A DNA stretch of 64,000 nucleotides from Synanceia verrucosa (taxonomy: Eukaryota > Chordata > Actinopteri > Perciformes > Synanceiidae), in the NCBI GenBank assembly GCA_029721515.1, contig CM056553.1, forward strand, positions 10,247,849-10,311,848. The letters are read 5' to 3'. Made by a program: the position numbers and the translations under genes. The notes under the pieces are model-generated. The model saw only the letters and a program-made list of their open reading frames with translations. It had not been told where the DNA came from and made no database searches. Of the stretch, positions 1-12,082 are shown one piece after another. Position 1 is the first letter of the stretch. Every line of letters begins with the position of its first letter.

Positions 1-1850
1 TTAACACTCAAAGTCTACACAGAGATTTCCAGACCATATATTGTAAGATTTTCAATACGCATCTCAATTATATGGTCATAAAGTTTTTTTAGGTTGTGCA
101 ATGTTTCCAGTGTGAGCTATTACAGATGTGTGTCACTGCATGTTACAGTCAATAACTGTTTGATGCTAACATATTTATGGAGGAAACTGTTAGTTGTACT
201 TGGACAGTGGTGGAGGAAGTGTTCAGATTCTTTACTGAAGTGAAAGTACTAATACCACACTGTTTAGTATTGGTAAAACTCCTACTTTGACAGTTCTGAA
301 AATAGTGAGAAATGTGTCACTATTACCCAGACCCCAACGTGGCACCTTTTGCAGGGTTGTCCAACATTCCAAATATCAAAATTAAAAAAAAAAGAAAGTT
401 AAAAGCTTGAAAAAATGAGAAACAATCAATTCAAATAGTTGACAATAAACTTTCTGTCAGTCTGAGAATTGAATTGAGTAGTAGACAAATTCTTTCAGCT
501 GTGCTTGTATACACCGTTACACTCTTTTGTGTGGCTGATAACTACAGCTATGGGATAAATGAAGTAAAAAAAATGCAATGAATGTAGTACAGTTCAAGTA
601 GAAAGTGGCATAAGTACAAGTACATCAAATTCAGTTGGATTCCATTTCTGTACTTGGATTTCAAAACAAAAATGCCAGATAATGTTTAATATGCCAAGAA
701 CAGCTTTGCTCTGGATGGGTTTGGATAAAACTTATAATACTATTCTTTCTTCATTTTTTTCTTGTATTTATGATTTTTCAGATAAACTAGCTGCATCAGT
801 CACACCTGTCTTACTTACAGTGTCTATGATTTCAGACAGGTATGATTAATGTTTCTGTCAAAGACATTAATGCAAATCACCAGCTGTATTTCACAGCACA
901 TCTCTTATGTGGAAGTGTGGCGTCACTTGTGACAGGCCATATGGAGGAGCCACACACACACAGTGATGGTGGATCACTCTATTTTTCCACGTATACTATA
1001 GATGGGTGGGAGGTTGTTATTTTGTCATGTTCTCATGTACCTGAATTGCGAAACCATCAGGGGTTACAAGGCATTTCCACGTTTTACCCTGAATGCGATG
1101 ATGAACGCCAAGTCTACAAGTGGATCATCCACTGTGGCGACCCCGCAAGGGAGCAGCCAGAAAGGACAACAACCCTGAATGTGATGATGGGACATTAGCA
1201 AGAGACTTGAGGATTGGGAGATTCAATAATGAATCAATCAAATAATATGTTGACTGTAGCAGATGATGATGATAAAATAATGAACTGAACTGATAATGAA
1301 GGCCTTCTCTAATTTCTTACAGAAACTATGTGCGAAAGGCTTAGTTTATGACTGGACTGGACAAAGTCAAGCAACAGCAAGTAATAGCTCTGTCTGAGTA
1401 TTTGACTGGTTTATGAATCCAGGTCACATTCTGCGACATCTGGTTCCTCCCAAAGAGTGAAGACCAACCACTAAGACTGACACTGTGAACTCAATGCTGT
1501 GCTGAGCTACAGAGGATGTTTATGGCCCATATTACATTCCTGGTGTGCAGACTCTGACACAAACATCCACACATCCAGAGTTTATGTTCATTGTATTCAC
1601 AAGTTGAATCCATTTTACTGTTACCTTTGCTTTGAACAACACAGTAGAATTAAGTTAATAATAATGAACTCTGCTGTAATTCATCAGTCTGTTGTTATTT
1701 AAGTGAAGTCTATCTGGTCACATTGACAGTGTCATAAATTCATTCCTCGATCTTAACTTGTGGTCAATAATTTATTCAGTTAATTTCTATTACTAGTTTA
1801 GTCATAAATAGTCGTGAATAAAACAGAGCAAAAAGGAATCAGCTGGACTT
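1..1850. other. gene-free stretch
   Basis: AT-rich sequence without a recognisable gene. A 118-codon ORF at 842-1198 shows no family motif. Confidence 0.6.
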
Positions 1851-1861
1851 GCTTAAGGTTT

Positions 1862-1932
1862 GTAGAAGATGTTTCACCTCATCCAAGAGGCTTCTTCAGT
1901 ACCTCTTGGTTGAGAGGTGAAATGTCTTCTAC
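1862..1932. repeat. 71-bp foldback (inverted repeat)
   Basis: Arms GTAGAAGATGTTTCACCTC and its near complement pair outside, and CCAAGAGG with CCTCTTGG pair inside, around a loop of about 11 nt (CTTCTTCAGTA). Confidence 0.7.
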
Positions 1933-1999
1933 TATTTTGTAGTAGTGGTTTATAGTTGAAGCTGAGCATCAATTCATGGTTTATGAGTCATATATAAAT

Positions 2000-2340
2000 A
2001 TGTATATATATATATAAATCTCAATGGGACATACCGCTGAAGGTGGTTGAGAACAACAGGGCTAAGGTCCTGTGGGACTTCAGCGTCCAGACTGACAAAC
2101 AGCTCCTGGCTAACCAACTGGACACAGTGGTGGTGGACAAAGAGCAGCAGAGGGCAGTGGTGATAGATGTGGCAGTACCAGCTGACGCCAACATCAAGAA
2201 GAAGGAACGTGAAAAGACTGAGAAGTATCAAGGGTTGGAGAACAGCTGGAACAGATGTGGAAGGTCAAGGTTCACGTTCTTCTCAGGTCAGCAGCTCTTG
2301 TGTTGAGGCTGTCTGTTGGGGCTTGTGGGCGTGATGGTGA
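2000..2340 (+). mobile_element. LINE reverse-transcriptase ORF, C-terminal remnant
   Basis: Encodes AKVLWDFSVQTDKQLLANQL, then VVVDKEQQRAVVIDVAVP and KKEREKTEKYQGLE. This is the C-terminal segment found after the reverse transcriptase in fish LINE ORFs. A single-base frame change near 2237 moves the reading to EQLEQMWKVKVHVLL. A short piece of the SINE-type repeat and AT/CA repeats follow to about 2475. Confidence 0.6.
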
Positions 2341-2479
2341 AATCCCCCCGCTGAGCTGTCCTCTTGGCTCTCCTTTACCTTGGCATTGCCCTAAGACAGC
2401 TGGGATAGGCTGTTCATATATATATTTATATACATACATGTATGTATATATGTATATACACACACACACACACATCATC

Positions 2480-4099
2480 TCAGTTCATCTCAGAAGAATA
2501 TAAAAATATGTTATTCCGCAAACAATGTGGAATTATGTATTTCCTTTCATCGTGTCTTCAGACTGTAGCGACTGCAGCTTATGTTCAGACTCGTTTTTCT
2601 TAGATGAAATAAAAATGTGTACTCTGAAAGCATTTAACAAACAATGTGAACTCCGTAATATTTTTCTTCACTGTAAAGTTACATAAAATATGTGATGTGA
2701 GGTTGTCTGTACGTTGTGATTCTTGGAGGAGAAATGCATTGGACAGAAGTCTCTCCAGCTTCCAGGCTTTGATACAGATGAGTTACTAATAGTTTGGAAA
2801 TGAAGAGACAGGGGAGGATATTAAATTATCATTGCAGTCTAAAGAAAACCTTGAATCTCTGAAGACATCTACTTTTCACCCCGCAAAAAACATCCATCTT
2901 AAACTCTTGTCTTCCTTGAAAAAGGTGAAAACGTGTGAGATAATTTCCATGGTTCTCAATGTGCTTTTTGGAGATTTCGTTAAAAAAGTGATGACATTAT
3001 GAAGTATTTGCTCCAGGGCTATCAAGATAACATCACTAGGAAATTACTTAAACAAGCCAGTTTGCTTTAGTTAAGATTACCTCACCCCTCTGACAGACTG
3101 TGCCTCCCTTAGTAAGACTCAACATTACACTGAGTGACCTGTCAAGATAGATAGATTTTGCAGGGCAGGAGAAAGAGAAGACCTTTTTCATTTTCCAGGT
3201 GACGCCAACTGATTCTTTTTTTTATTCTACAATAGGCTTAAGATGGTTTCCACAGACATGAAGGTCATATCACTCCCTCAGCATGCTGGTGGATGATGTC
3301 AGCTTTAAAGTGAAGGTGAAAATTAAGCAAAAAGCCAAAAGTGGAAATGCAAATGGGCGTTACATAATGCCTCTTGGACAGCGATGCTTTGTCCTAAATC
3401 CCCTGGTGGTGTGTGAAAATCTGGCCAGTTGGTTCTGCAAGTGAAAGCCTGATTGACGGGCTGTTGAAATAACTGGGACACACATAATGGGCAAACTACT
3501 GTGCATGCAAAGCAGTGGATATCACACATTTTTCATGCACTCACAGTGGCACGACTGCACTTGGGAATAAAGAACAGGATGAATAAAAGTGCAAGAACAT
3601 ACAGTGACGCTGTGGTTTGATATTTGAGCACAAAGAGGAATTTACTGACTTTCTGTTTTTGATATTTTGTGAAGGGGGAATTGTACTGCTTATAAAACTG
3701 TAGACACCGTCACACACAATCTGAAGTTTCATAAAAACATACATGTCTTTATGCTGCGTAAACAGAACAAGAGACTTTAACACACACAATGCATACACTC
3801 ACACACCCTCTTGGCTTTCAGCAAGTCAGCCAGGAAGTTGATCTCGTGTTCCTGGTGTCCCTCTCTGTTCAGGGATTTACCGTTCCTCTCTGAGGAACCG
3901 TTAGGTAACGCGGTTCCGCTGCCCAGAAATCCTTTGACTCTTTAGAACACAGCCGTACAAACCAAATGCAGCGGATACACCACTGCTTCCATGAACCTGG
4001 CTGACCAGGTGAATCCAGGTGAAGCACAGCCAGTACACCACCTGCTGCCATCAGGGATTCAGACCAGCTTTCTTGAGACATTAAATGATACCTCAGTAG
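2480..4099. other. gene-free stretch
   Basis: No gene, RNA or clear repeat was recognised. Short ORFs on both strands lack motifs. Confidence 0.6.
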
Positions 4100-4784
4100 C
4101 TATAGGCGGTGGGCCAAGGGGAGATTTCATGTATTTAAATGATCCCCACCGAGGGAGGACCTAATTTTTTGTGGACAACATTTTCATTTTTCAACAAATG
4201 AAACAAGAATTGTTGGCACTCTTACCTCTTGCACATGTTTTGTTTATCGGTAACGGCGTCTGGGTTACCGGTTCCGGCTAACTACGCGGGCAGCTATGCT
4301 CAGGGTCCGACATGCATGACGTAGTAGTAGTTATTGTCCAATGACACTTCTCGAAATGTGCCGGTTACCGTGGATACATTGTTAAACTGCTGCTGTGGCT
4401 GTAAGCTAACGCTATAGGAGTACAGTACATAAACAAGTTAAAGATCGCAGTACACGCTTACACACAATGCTAATATAACAACAAATTTAAATATCAATCA
4501 CTTTAAGAGGAGATGAAATTAATCATGTTAACTGACAGTTCGTCATCAAGCTTGATAAAAGCAGGAAAATGTATAATTTAGATGTAGTTCTGTCATCCCT
4601 TCTTTTGAAAACTGAAGTCTTCTGTAACAATGTCTTCAACATAAAACTGACTGATTTCCAACATCTGAGATCCAGTAAGATGTTATTTTTTTCACCTCTG
4701 ACAAAATAAGCCTAATGTCATAAAAATTAGCCACACATACTACACTCCTCCTCTTGAAACTATGTTTGCTAGCAAACTACAGAA

Positions 4785-4912
4785 ATGGAGTGCTGTATGC
4801 ATCTTTTGGATAAAGATGGTCCTGTAACCCCAGACACAGGATGGAAGACATTTTTGACTTTTGTTGTGTTTCTGTGGAAAGACTTAGTACCAGAGAGTAC
4901 TGTGACAGAAGA
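4785..4912 (+). pseudogene. transposon ORF, exon-like piece 1
   Basis: Reads MECCMHLLDKDGPVTP, then GWKTFLTF and LWKDLVPEST, and ends at a consensus donor GA|GTGAGT. The Cys-H-L-L and W-K-D-L pattern resembles the N-terminus of transposon-borne proteins found in many copies in fish and invertebrates. This is inference from memory of the pattern. An in-frame stop follows the donor at once. Confidence 0.4.
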
Positions 4913-5181
4913 GTGAGTGCTTAGATTTAACCTTAAAACCAAGGTTTGTTGTCATACTAAATAGTCGTTGTGTTGTGTGGATGGCTTTAGCTTGCCAAGA
5001 GACTAAACATGGAAGTTAGCTTTGACTACATATGTGTTCATTAACTGTCCTTATATATTTTATTTATTTTATATATATTTTAGTTAATTGTGTTAACTTA
5101 TTTGTCTCTGCATTAAGATTAATGGAGCTTTAAAATGCTACTAACAGTAAGCTTATTTTAATATAATGTATTGTACTTGAG

Positions 5182-5511
5182 CAAGGAGGTACCGGGTTCG
5201 AATCCCAGGCCCGGGGCCTTTCTGTGTGGAGTTTGCATGTTCTCCCCGTGTCTGCGTGGGTTCTCTCCGGGTACTCTGGCTTCCTCCCACCATCCAAAAA
5301 CATGCATGGGGATTAGGTTAATTGGCTAATTTAATTTGACCGTAGGCGTGAATGTGAGTGTGAGTGGTTGTCTGTCTCTATGTGTCCTGCGATGAGGTGG
5401 CGACTTGTCCAGGGTGTACCCTGCCTTCCGCCCTAAGACAGCTGGGATAGGCTCCAGCCCCCCCGTGACCCTATGTGAGGATAAGCGGTAGATAATGGAT
5501 GGATGGATGGA
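5182..5511 (+). mobile_element. tRNA-like SINE-type repeat, copy A, nested in the DNA transposon
   Basis: 5'-truncated copy of an abundant fish repeat with an intact B box (GGTTCGAATCC), a conserved body (TTTGCATGTTCTCCCCGTG), and a GATGGATGGATGGA tail. Flanked by the 10-bp duplication TGTACTTGAG at 5172-5181 and 5512-5521, which indicates retrotransposition. Confidence 0.75.
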
Positions 5512-5546
5512 TGTACTTGAGGGTGGCACAGTAGTGTAGTGTTTAG

Positions 5547-5720
5547 CGCTTATAAATAAGTTAACTGGAAACCTCAAACTTCAGAAACCTGCTGCAATTC
5601 CAGCAAACAGTGGCTATCACAGAGACTGCTACAGCCACTTTACGAACGTGACAAACATAAAACAAGCCCAGAGAAGATGTGAAAAGGCACCTTTATTTCA
5701 GAAAGAGGCTGAAAAACAGG
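5547..5720 (+). pseudogene. transposon ORF, exon-like piece 2
   Basis: Contains GYHRDCYSHFTNVTNIKQ and then QRRCEK, a pattern (H-x2-CY-x-FT) that recurs in the same kind of transposon protein. It ends at a consensus donor, ACAGG|GTAGGT. The acceptor side is uncertain because a SINE-like head fragment lies there. Confidence 0.45.
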
Positions 5721-6204
5721 GTAGGTGTCAAATCAGAACACTCATGTCAACGTGAATCTTGAACTTCAGCTGTGAGTCTAAGACAAATAATAGAAATTAC
5801 CATTGGATTTGATTTAGCCCATAGTCAAGGCAATACAATGATCAAAAAATGAAATACAAACAAGAAAACAACAAAAACATTATATACACCTCCTGAAAAA
5901 AAGACAAAACATGGACAGGAATGCAAGCTATTATACAAGGCACATGCAGACGTTTTTGTCCCCAACTGTAATCTTTGGAAGTGTACCTGAGAGTTAAAAT
6001 AACAATCAATATGGTGCCACTAACATGACATGTTCAAACTGTTAGAATGTAATGAAGAAAAGCCTAAATGTGTTGTCTGCTTCTTGTTGGGTACAAGTAT
6101 TTCTGCGAGACTGTGATTGAGGAGAGGCTTTTAAAAAGACGAGAAGTGTTACGACTCTGTTGATTGAACATGCTTTTTAAAAACATTGTAAGAGAAAGGA
6201 AGAA

Positions 6205-6520
6205 GTGGACTGGATGACACTTCCCCCAGCTCCAGAGGCAATACTGGAACTGGTGCACTGCTCTTGTAAAAAAAAAAAAAAAAAAAAAAACTGTGTTAAG
6301 GGGAGATGCACCTGCAAACTGCATGAGCTGCTATGCACAAACCTGTGTCAATGCACAAACTGTGGCGATAGATCATTTGAAGATGACGAGGGGTTCCAGG
6401 GCCAGCATGAGATGCTAACCCTTCTTATCAACCACTACTGTGTTTATGTGTTCATGTTATTTGTTCCTGTCAATGTGTTCCTTAGCAGATGTTTGATGGT
6501 GATTAGAATTAGCAGTTGAT
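6205..6520 (+). pseudogene. transposon ORF, C-terminal CXC (tesmin/TSO1-like) piece
   Basis: Reads DWMTLPPAPEAILELVHCSC, then a lysine run, then C-x4-RC-x-C, a spacer, and C-x3-C-x-C-x2-C. The spacing matches half of a CXC zinc-binding domain. A 23-nt adenine tract (6268-6290) encodes seven lysines where the family would have about two residues, so the copy is probably decayed. An AATAAA follows near 6526. Confidence 0.5.
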
Positions 6521-7477
6521 TATTAGAATAAAATAAACTCACCAACAGTGTATGGTTTGACCACCATTTCTCTTTGTCCATCATGGGAGTATTACCTAGT
6601 TGGAATGTAGTTAGTCTGTTAGTGCTTAATGAATTAAAATTTCACACAATTGATGTGCCACTAAGCTGTTTAAAATACAACTTACACTTAGACAACAAGG
6701 TTCATGTTATACCAAATATAATATCGCAGCTCGCAGAAGGCTGCGCTGAGCTCAGCTCACACGCTGACCACTGACTACGAGCGACGCTTAGACTGGCGGG
6801 GGGCAAGTAAAGTAGTACGGTAACACCGATAAAATACAGTAAATAAACTAACTAGTAATGTTAAGTTGGGTTATTCACATCATGTTAAATGAATAATGTA
6901 ATATTGATTCGATTAGAATAGTTAGCGATATCGAAATAGAGATTCAGGTCTCTTGAGCTTAATCGACTGATTAAGTTAGCCCAAGTTGTTAACACTTGGT
7001 AGGATTTTAGCTAGGCTAACAGTTAGCGTTACCTTTACAAATTATAAATGTTGCCTTGCCAAAGGTTATACATCAAATAAATACCATAGCTAGCATTAAT
7101 ACTTACCTACACACGTAGACGCTGCTTATTTAGCTCAAAATATTTTGTGTAGTTTTTCCATGGCTGTATCTCTGTCTCCACTTCGTATCTACGAGTTGGA
7201 TCTTGAGAGCAGCAGCTGTTCTTCGCATATCTACGCCTGATTGGCTGAACAACGTCACGTGATTTGTACGGGTGCGTGCTATTGGTTTAGCTGATATAGT
7301 AAACAAACTTTAAACTATGATTATAGAAAAATGTGCAACAATCACGAGTGCCAACAAAGACAATCTGATTAAGAAAAAAATAAACTTTAAAATGTAAAAG
7401 ATCCAGGTCCTCCCTCACTAGGGATCATTATTTTTCAAAACTAAAGCAGATACGTGGCCTCGGCCCCCCGCCTACTA

Positions 7478-9159
7478 TAAGAGAGAGATACTTATACCAT
7501 ACTTATAATTTAGTGTAACAATTGGCATGAAACTAACAGCTTTAACTTTTCAAAGCATTTGTCAATAGTTGGGTGGTGTCCAAAATATGGCCATAATCTT
7601 CGAATGCACAGGAATATAATTTATTGTTAGTAGTAGTAGTGTAAGTTGTAGTGTACTGCTGTACTGAAGTTTCGAACATTTTGAAAACCAAATATTTTCA
7701 CTCATAAGTCAACAACTTTGTAAAAAGACAAAAAGACAATATTTTTTAAGAATGTGACCTTATAACAAAATGTTTCCTTTCTGAACTCCAACAATTGAGG
7801 CAAATTTACTTTCACATTTCAGCAGGTGAAGTGTTGCCAATTTTGTAACCTTTTTATGTATTACTGAGATCATTTTGTGCCAAAAAAAGCATTAGGCTTG
7901 TTTCATGTTGACATTTGAAGAAAGTTCAAGGAAAAATGGAGGAAAAGCTTTTGTGTTTAGTCTTTACTTTATAGCTTTTATCAGCACTAATAAGCACTCT
8001 GGACCTGCTCACTTCTGACATTTGCAGTCATTTGAAGCAATGCAGAAGAGTTTGTTTGTTAAGAGATAAAAATGTTTCCTTACGCAAATATTTAATACTT
8101 GAACAACTCAGCTATTTCAGAACCACTTATTTGAGCATTTATTTTGTATATATAATGTAAGATTATATTGCATTTCTGACAATAATGATACATAAAATTG
8201 TTATGTAACTGTAAGTAAAACAAAATGTACTGCTACCCACGCATAGCATATACATGCGGTCCTTTTCCTCTTATATATGTGTGAAAGATTACTGTAAGAT
8301 AAGAGGTATTATTTTTTAATGAGATTACGGTAACACCATAATCCGTTTCTTCCCACCCTTGGTTTCCTGTGACGTCCTAACACAGTAATAAGGGCCACAC
8401 TTTTGTTTTCATAGGTGTGAGTAGTTACCTCACAATATTCTGCATCAATGGCATCACCAGCCGGTGTGACGCTCAGGTTTCTCTTATAATGAAATAATGA
8501 CGACGGATATGAGAACCAGAAATGACAGCTGAGGGGGGTGACTGAGAGGAAGGTTCACCACCACCTCTGTCTCCGTACCTGTCTGGATTTTCTTTGTCTG
8601 TCTGAGACGTGCTGGGAGGTTAATGAGGGCAGAAATAAAAGATACAGCGTATTAACGCCAATTTTTAGTACTCCATAAATTGCTGCACGTGGACATGGAG
8701 AGCCCTCTACGTCGACAGAGAGCCTGTTGGAGAGCCTCTACCTTCTCTCTGGGTGTATGTAATATTTTTTAACTATCCATCACTCCGTCAAGGGAAAATG
8801 GAGACGGCAAGGGCTGTGATTGGTCCTCTAAAAACATCACTTCTGGAATTACTTTTCTGGTTTGACTACTCTCTCCACAACATAAACACTACCAGTGCCA
8901 TTTTTACAAGACCAACTAGCATTCAAGACTTCGAGATGAATCCCACTAAAGAACGTCTAGCCGAAGAAGTAAGAATATATGAGAACCTCTATGTAACTAC
9001 TGATTGGACGGGAAATTGCATTGCATATCTGGCGCCACGACGGAGAAATGTGAGGGCTCAAGGGGGATCTTTTAACTGTAGCTGTTTGCTCACATTTTGT
9101 GATCGTATAATTATAATTTTGATAAAGGATGTAGTTTGAGTGTAACATGTCTGATCCTT

Positions 9160-9202
<43 letters not shown>

Positions 9203-11365
9203 TGTTGCATTTGCAGACTCTCATTTGAATCTTCTCCCCTTGGGTGTTCATTATCTGTACGATATGGAGACCAAATTAATCACTCCTGTCTCTCCTTTCA
9301 AAGTACCTAATTATCTTTACAACGCAATGCTGCAAATAACCTTGTCAAGGACAAGTGTGCTCTTCAGTGTTCAACATTAGCTACAGAAAGAATTACTGAA
9401 ACTAGATTTTATGACACATATACATGGCAGCACACACCCCTCTCGAGTCATATTATATCAAAAATATTTATAAACCTTATCTTCACCAGCAGTGTGACAA
9501 TATCTAGTTCATAAGCCCTGATTCAGTCATTATTATAGTTTCATATAAATCTTCATTCTTCACAACATATCCAACCCTATGTCATGCCACATGTCCAGAG
9601 AATAAATAGCATGTCAGTGTCACGTGTTGCCTTGCCAAGATGTGAATATACACTTCATCACGTTATGGTTGGACTTAAATAAGTACAGCACATATAGAGA
9701 AACAATAGTACAGAAAATACAAACCTCTCAAAAAAGACATCATCAACATTATCAAACAAATCACGTGTCTCCTGGTTGAAAATCCTCTTTGTTTGACCGC
9801 TTAAGTCTTTCACTCTGAACTTAGCATATGTATATTTACAGCGTTCTTATTCAACACCTTTTCGTGTGACATTCAAGGTATTTGCTGCATCACTGCAACA
9901 TTGGATCTTATCTTAAATAACTTCTCCCCGTTAGAGAAAAATCAGAGAGGTTTTCCATTTGCCACTCATTAAAACCAGAAGAGTATCCCAGATGAAAACG
10001 TGGCAAAAGATTCTTTTTGCATATCATCATCAGTTTAGTACATTAAGATGTGTACATCTGGCCTACAGAGCAGCCTAGTATCCAGAAACAGAATCATAAC
10101 TCAGAGGTTATTTCAGTCCCTGCGATAACAAGTCAACTTCAGTTTTTTCTTACAGATTGAGTTTTCTCTGAAATTCCCAGATGGCTTGTAGTTTGCTGTG
10201 GTTGCAGATGTAGTTTTTCATTAGGATTGAAATAACTCATGAAGCGTTAATGTCATACCATCGTTGTCTGGACCATCCCTGTCACGTTGTTTTTAAGTCT
10301 GCTGAACAGACAACAACCAGAAGAAATTCAACAGACTAGAGAAGCTGATGCGAAAATTTCTCGGACATAACTTGTCGGCTTGCTGTAACTTGGCATTGGT
10401 GGTGGAAATAGTTGTAGTCATGGCTGTGCATAGCTTTAACACCTGATTTAGTAAGAAAGAAATGTTTAAAGTAAAGACAAGTTTAGTTGCAACATGTTTT
10501 TTTTTAAAGTTCATTGATTTATGTCCCTGCGTGGAAAACAGTTTAAGACGCCAACCAGTGAGGTTAAGTGCGCTGGTAAATGACCATAAATAAATACTAA
10601 AGCGAAGCATAAATAAATACTAAAACTACTCTGGCTGCAGAGGTCATTGCAGTGCACTTGCAGGTTAAATGCGTAATCCTGCTGACATGTTACCATTTAT
10701 CTTGGCTACATGGCTGCCTGTCTGTTTTCTAAATCCCTGTATGCATAATACTGTATGTAAGATCATCTGCATTGGCTGCAACTCTTCAAGTCATGTGAGG
10801 GAGTTTTCTCTCAAAAAGCTTCCTGGATCAGCGTTTGGAAAACAGGCTGTTATTAATCTACGACAGGATGAAGCGCTGCCATGTGACCTGAATTTATTCT
10901 CCATTCATTCCTAGAAGAAGGACTCATCTTGATTTGCTCAAACACAATACTGGATGCTTCTGCAGATGGATAAATGTTTCTTGGAAATATCCCGGTTAGG
11001 TTAAGTTGAACAGCTCATGTTGTTTTACTTTGGGAAGACAAAGAGCGTATATGAAACCAGGCTCGTTTTTTGAGGCATGGGTTAAGTTGCAAGAATGCAA
11101 AATGTCTTTATACCTCATGTAGAGTTGTAATACATCCCAGCCACTGGTGGGATCCTCCAGAGTTTTACATTATATTTTGGTTTGATCGACAGGCATTGCA
11201 TTTTAAACAAAACTTTAACAAAGTCATCAAAATAGGAGACGCTAGAAGAGCACAGAGCAGAAAAACCCTCCAGCTGGAGAAATTTTTGCCCAGTTGCATA
11301 AATCTTACTCTACTCCTTAATTTTTCCCCAATATGTGTTTCTCCCCACCTACACTTTTATCATTT
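7478..11365. other. gene-free stretch with a possible MADF-like remnant
   Basis: Mostly unremarkable AT-rich DNA. At 8938-9060 the plus strand reads MNPTKERLAEEVRIYENLY, which faintly resembles the start of a MADF domain as seen in Harbinger-type transposon proteins. The GT repeat at 9161 follows. Confidence 0.4.
9161..9200. repeat. GT microsatellite
   Basis: Twenty uninterrupted GT units. It lies in gene-free sequence. Confidence 0.95.
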
Positions 11366-11800
11366 TAGAATAGAATAGAATAGAATTACGTTATTGATCC
11401 CAACCTGGGAAATTACATTGTACCAGCAGCAAGAGCAATATAAAGAACAGAGAAATATTACTAACAATATTAAAGAACAGAGAAATATTACTATTTACAA
11501 GTGAAGTATAATACAGAAGGGCTGTATTTGAAGTATGAAATGTGTATGCAGATAAATAATTATGACTCATATTGATTTATAGTCCAAATAAACAAACAGG
11601 TGCAGTGAAATAGAGATGAACGATCGGTAAGGAAATAACAGTTATGAATAGAAATAGTGCAAAGAAATAAACAGCAAGGTGTAGTGAACTGGAGATGAAC
11701 AGTATGATATGATATGACAATTAGAACTGTATTAACAGTGCAGATAGTAAGGTGCAGTTAACAACAGATTAACAGTATGATATGATATGACAATTTCAAA
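11366..11800. repeat. fish interspersed repeat with TAGAA tandem start
   Basis: Begins with TAGAA repeats, then TTACGTTATTGATCCCAACC and GGGAAATTACATTG, a pattern shared with many fish repeat 3' ends. It continues with degenerate internal duplications (AAAGAACAGAGAAATATTAC twice near 11434 and 11473; CAGTATGATATGATATGACA twice near 11700 and 11773). Confidence 0.5.
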
Positions 11801-11999
11801 TTCTATAATTCTATAGCAGTGCAAAACAGATTATAAACTCATGTTTGCAATGTTAACTAATAGAATAATGCAAATGAGAAATAGGGTTATTTTCTCTTAG
11901 ACTTCCATACAATCGGATTTCTTTTTGCAACCAGTGGAGTTACCCCTGTTATTAGAATACCTACAGTAGATACCTGATATATTCAGTGTTTAAATTACA

Positions 12000-12082
12000 G
12001 GGGAGCTAAGGGGAGCTCAGCTCCCCTGAGAGGGCTTCAAGCTCCCCTGAAAGGCTGCTCTGAGACCTTCAGGGGGAGCTCT
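12000..12082. repeat. clustered AGGGGAGCT / AGCTCCCCT inverted units
   Basis: Five copies of the 9-mer or its complement in about 85 bp, including a perfect palindrome with arms AGGGGAGCT and AGCTCCCCT around one C. Confidence 0.6.

Larger units (their letters stand above)
4103..7474. mobile_element. 3.4-kb DNA transposon with long inverted repeats and a CXC-type ORF
   Basis: Left end 4103-4162 starts TAGGCGGTGGGCC. The right end, 7405-7474 read on the minus strand, starts TAGGCGGGGGGCC. Both continue to ATGATCCC...GAGGGAGGACCT, giving imperfect terminal inverted repeats of 60-70 bp. CTA flanks both sides (4100-4102 and 7475-7477), consistent with a 3-bp target duplication. Inside, on the plus strand, are exon-like pieces of one protein (4785-4912, about 5547-5720 and 6205-6520). 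The superfamily was not identified. The copy looks inactive: a poly-A tract expands the coding sequence and a SINE-like element is inserted. Confidence 0.7.

Noticed and set aside
842..1198. 118-codon ORF near the window start
   Set aside because: No domain, weak codon bias, no supporting splice sites or promoter.
5182..5230. tRNA gene from the GGTTCGAATCCC motif
   Set aside because: It is the B box of the SINE-type repeat. The rest of the tRNA fold is missing.
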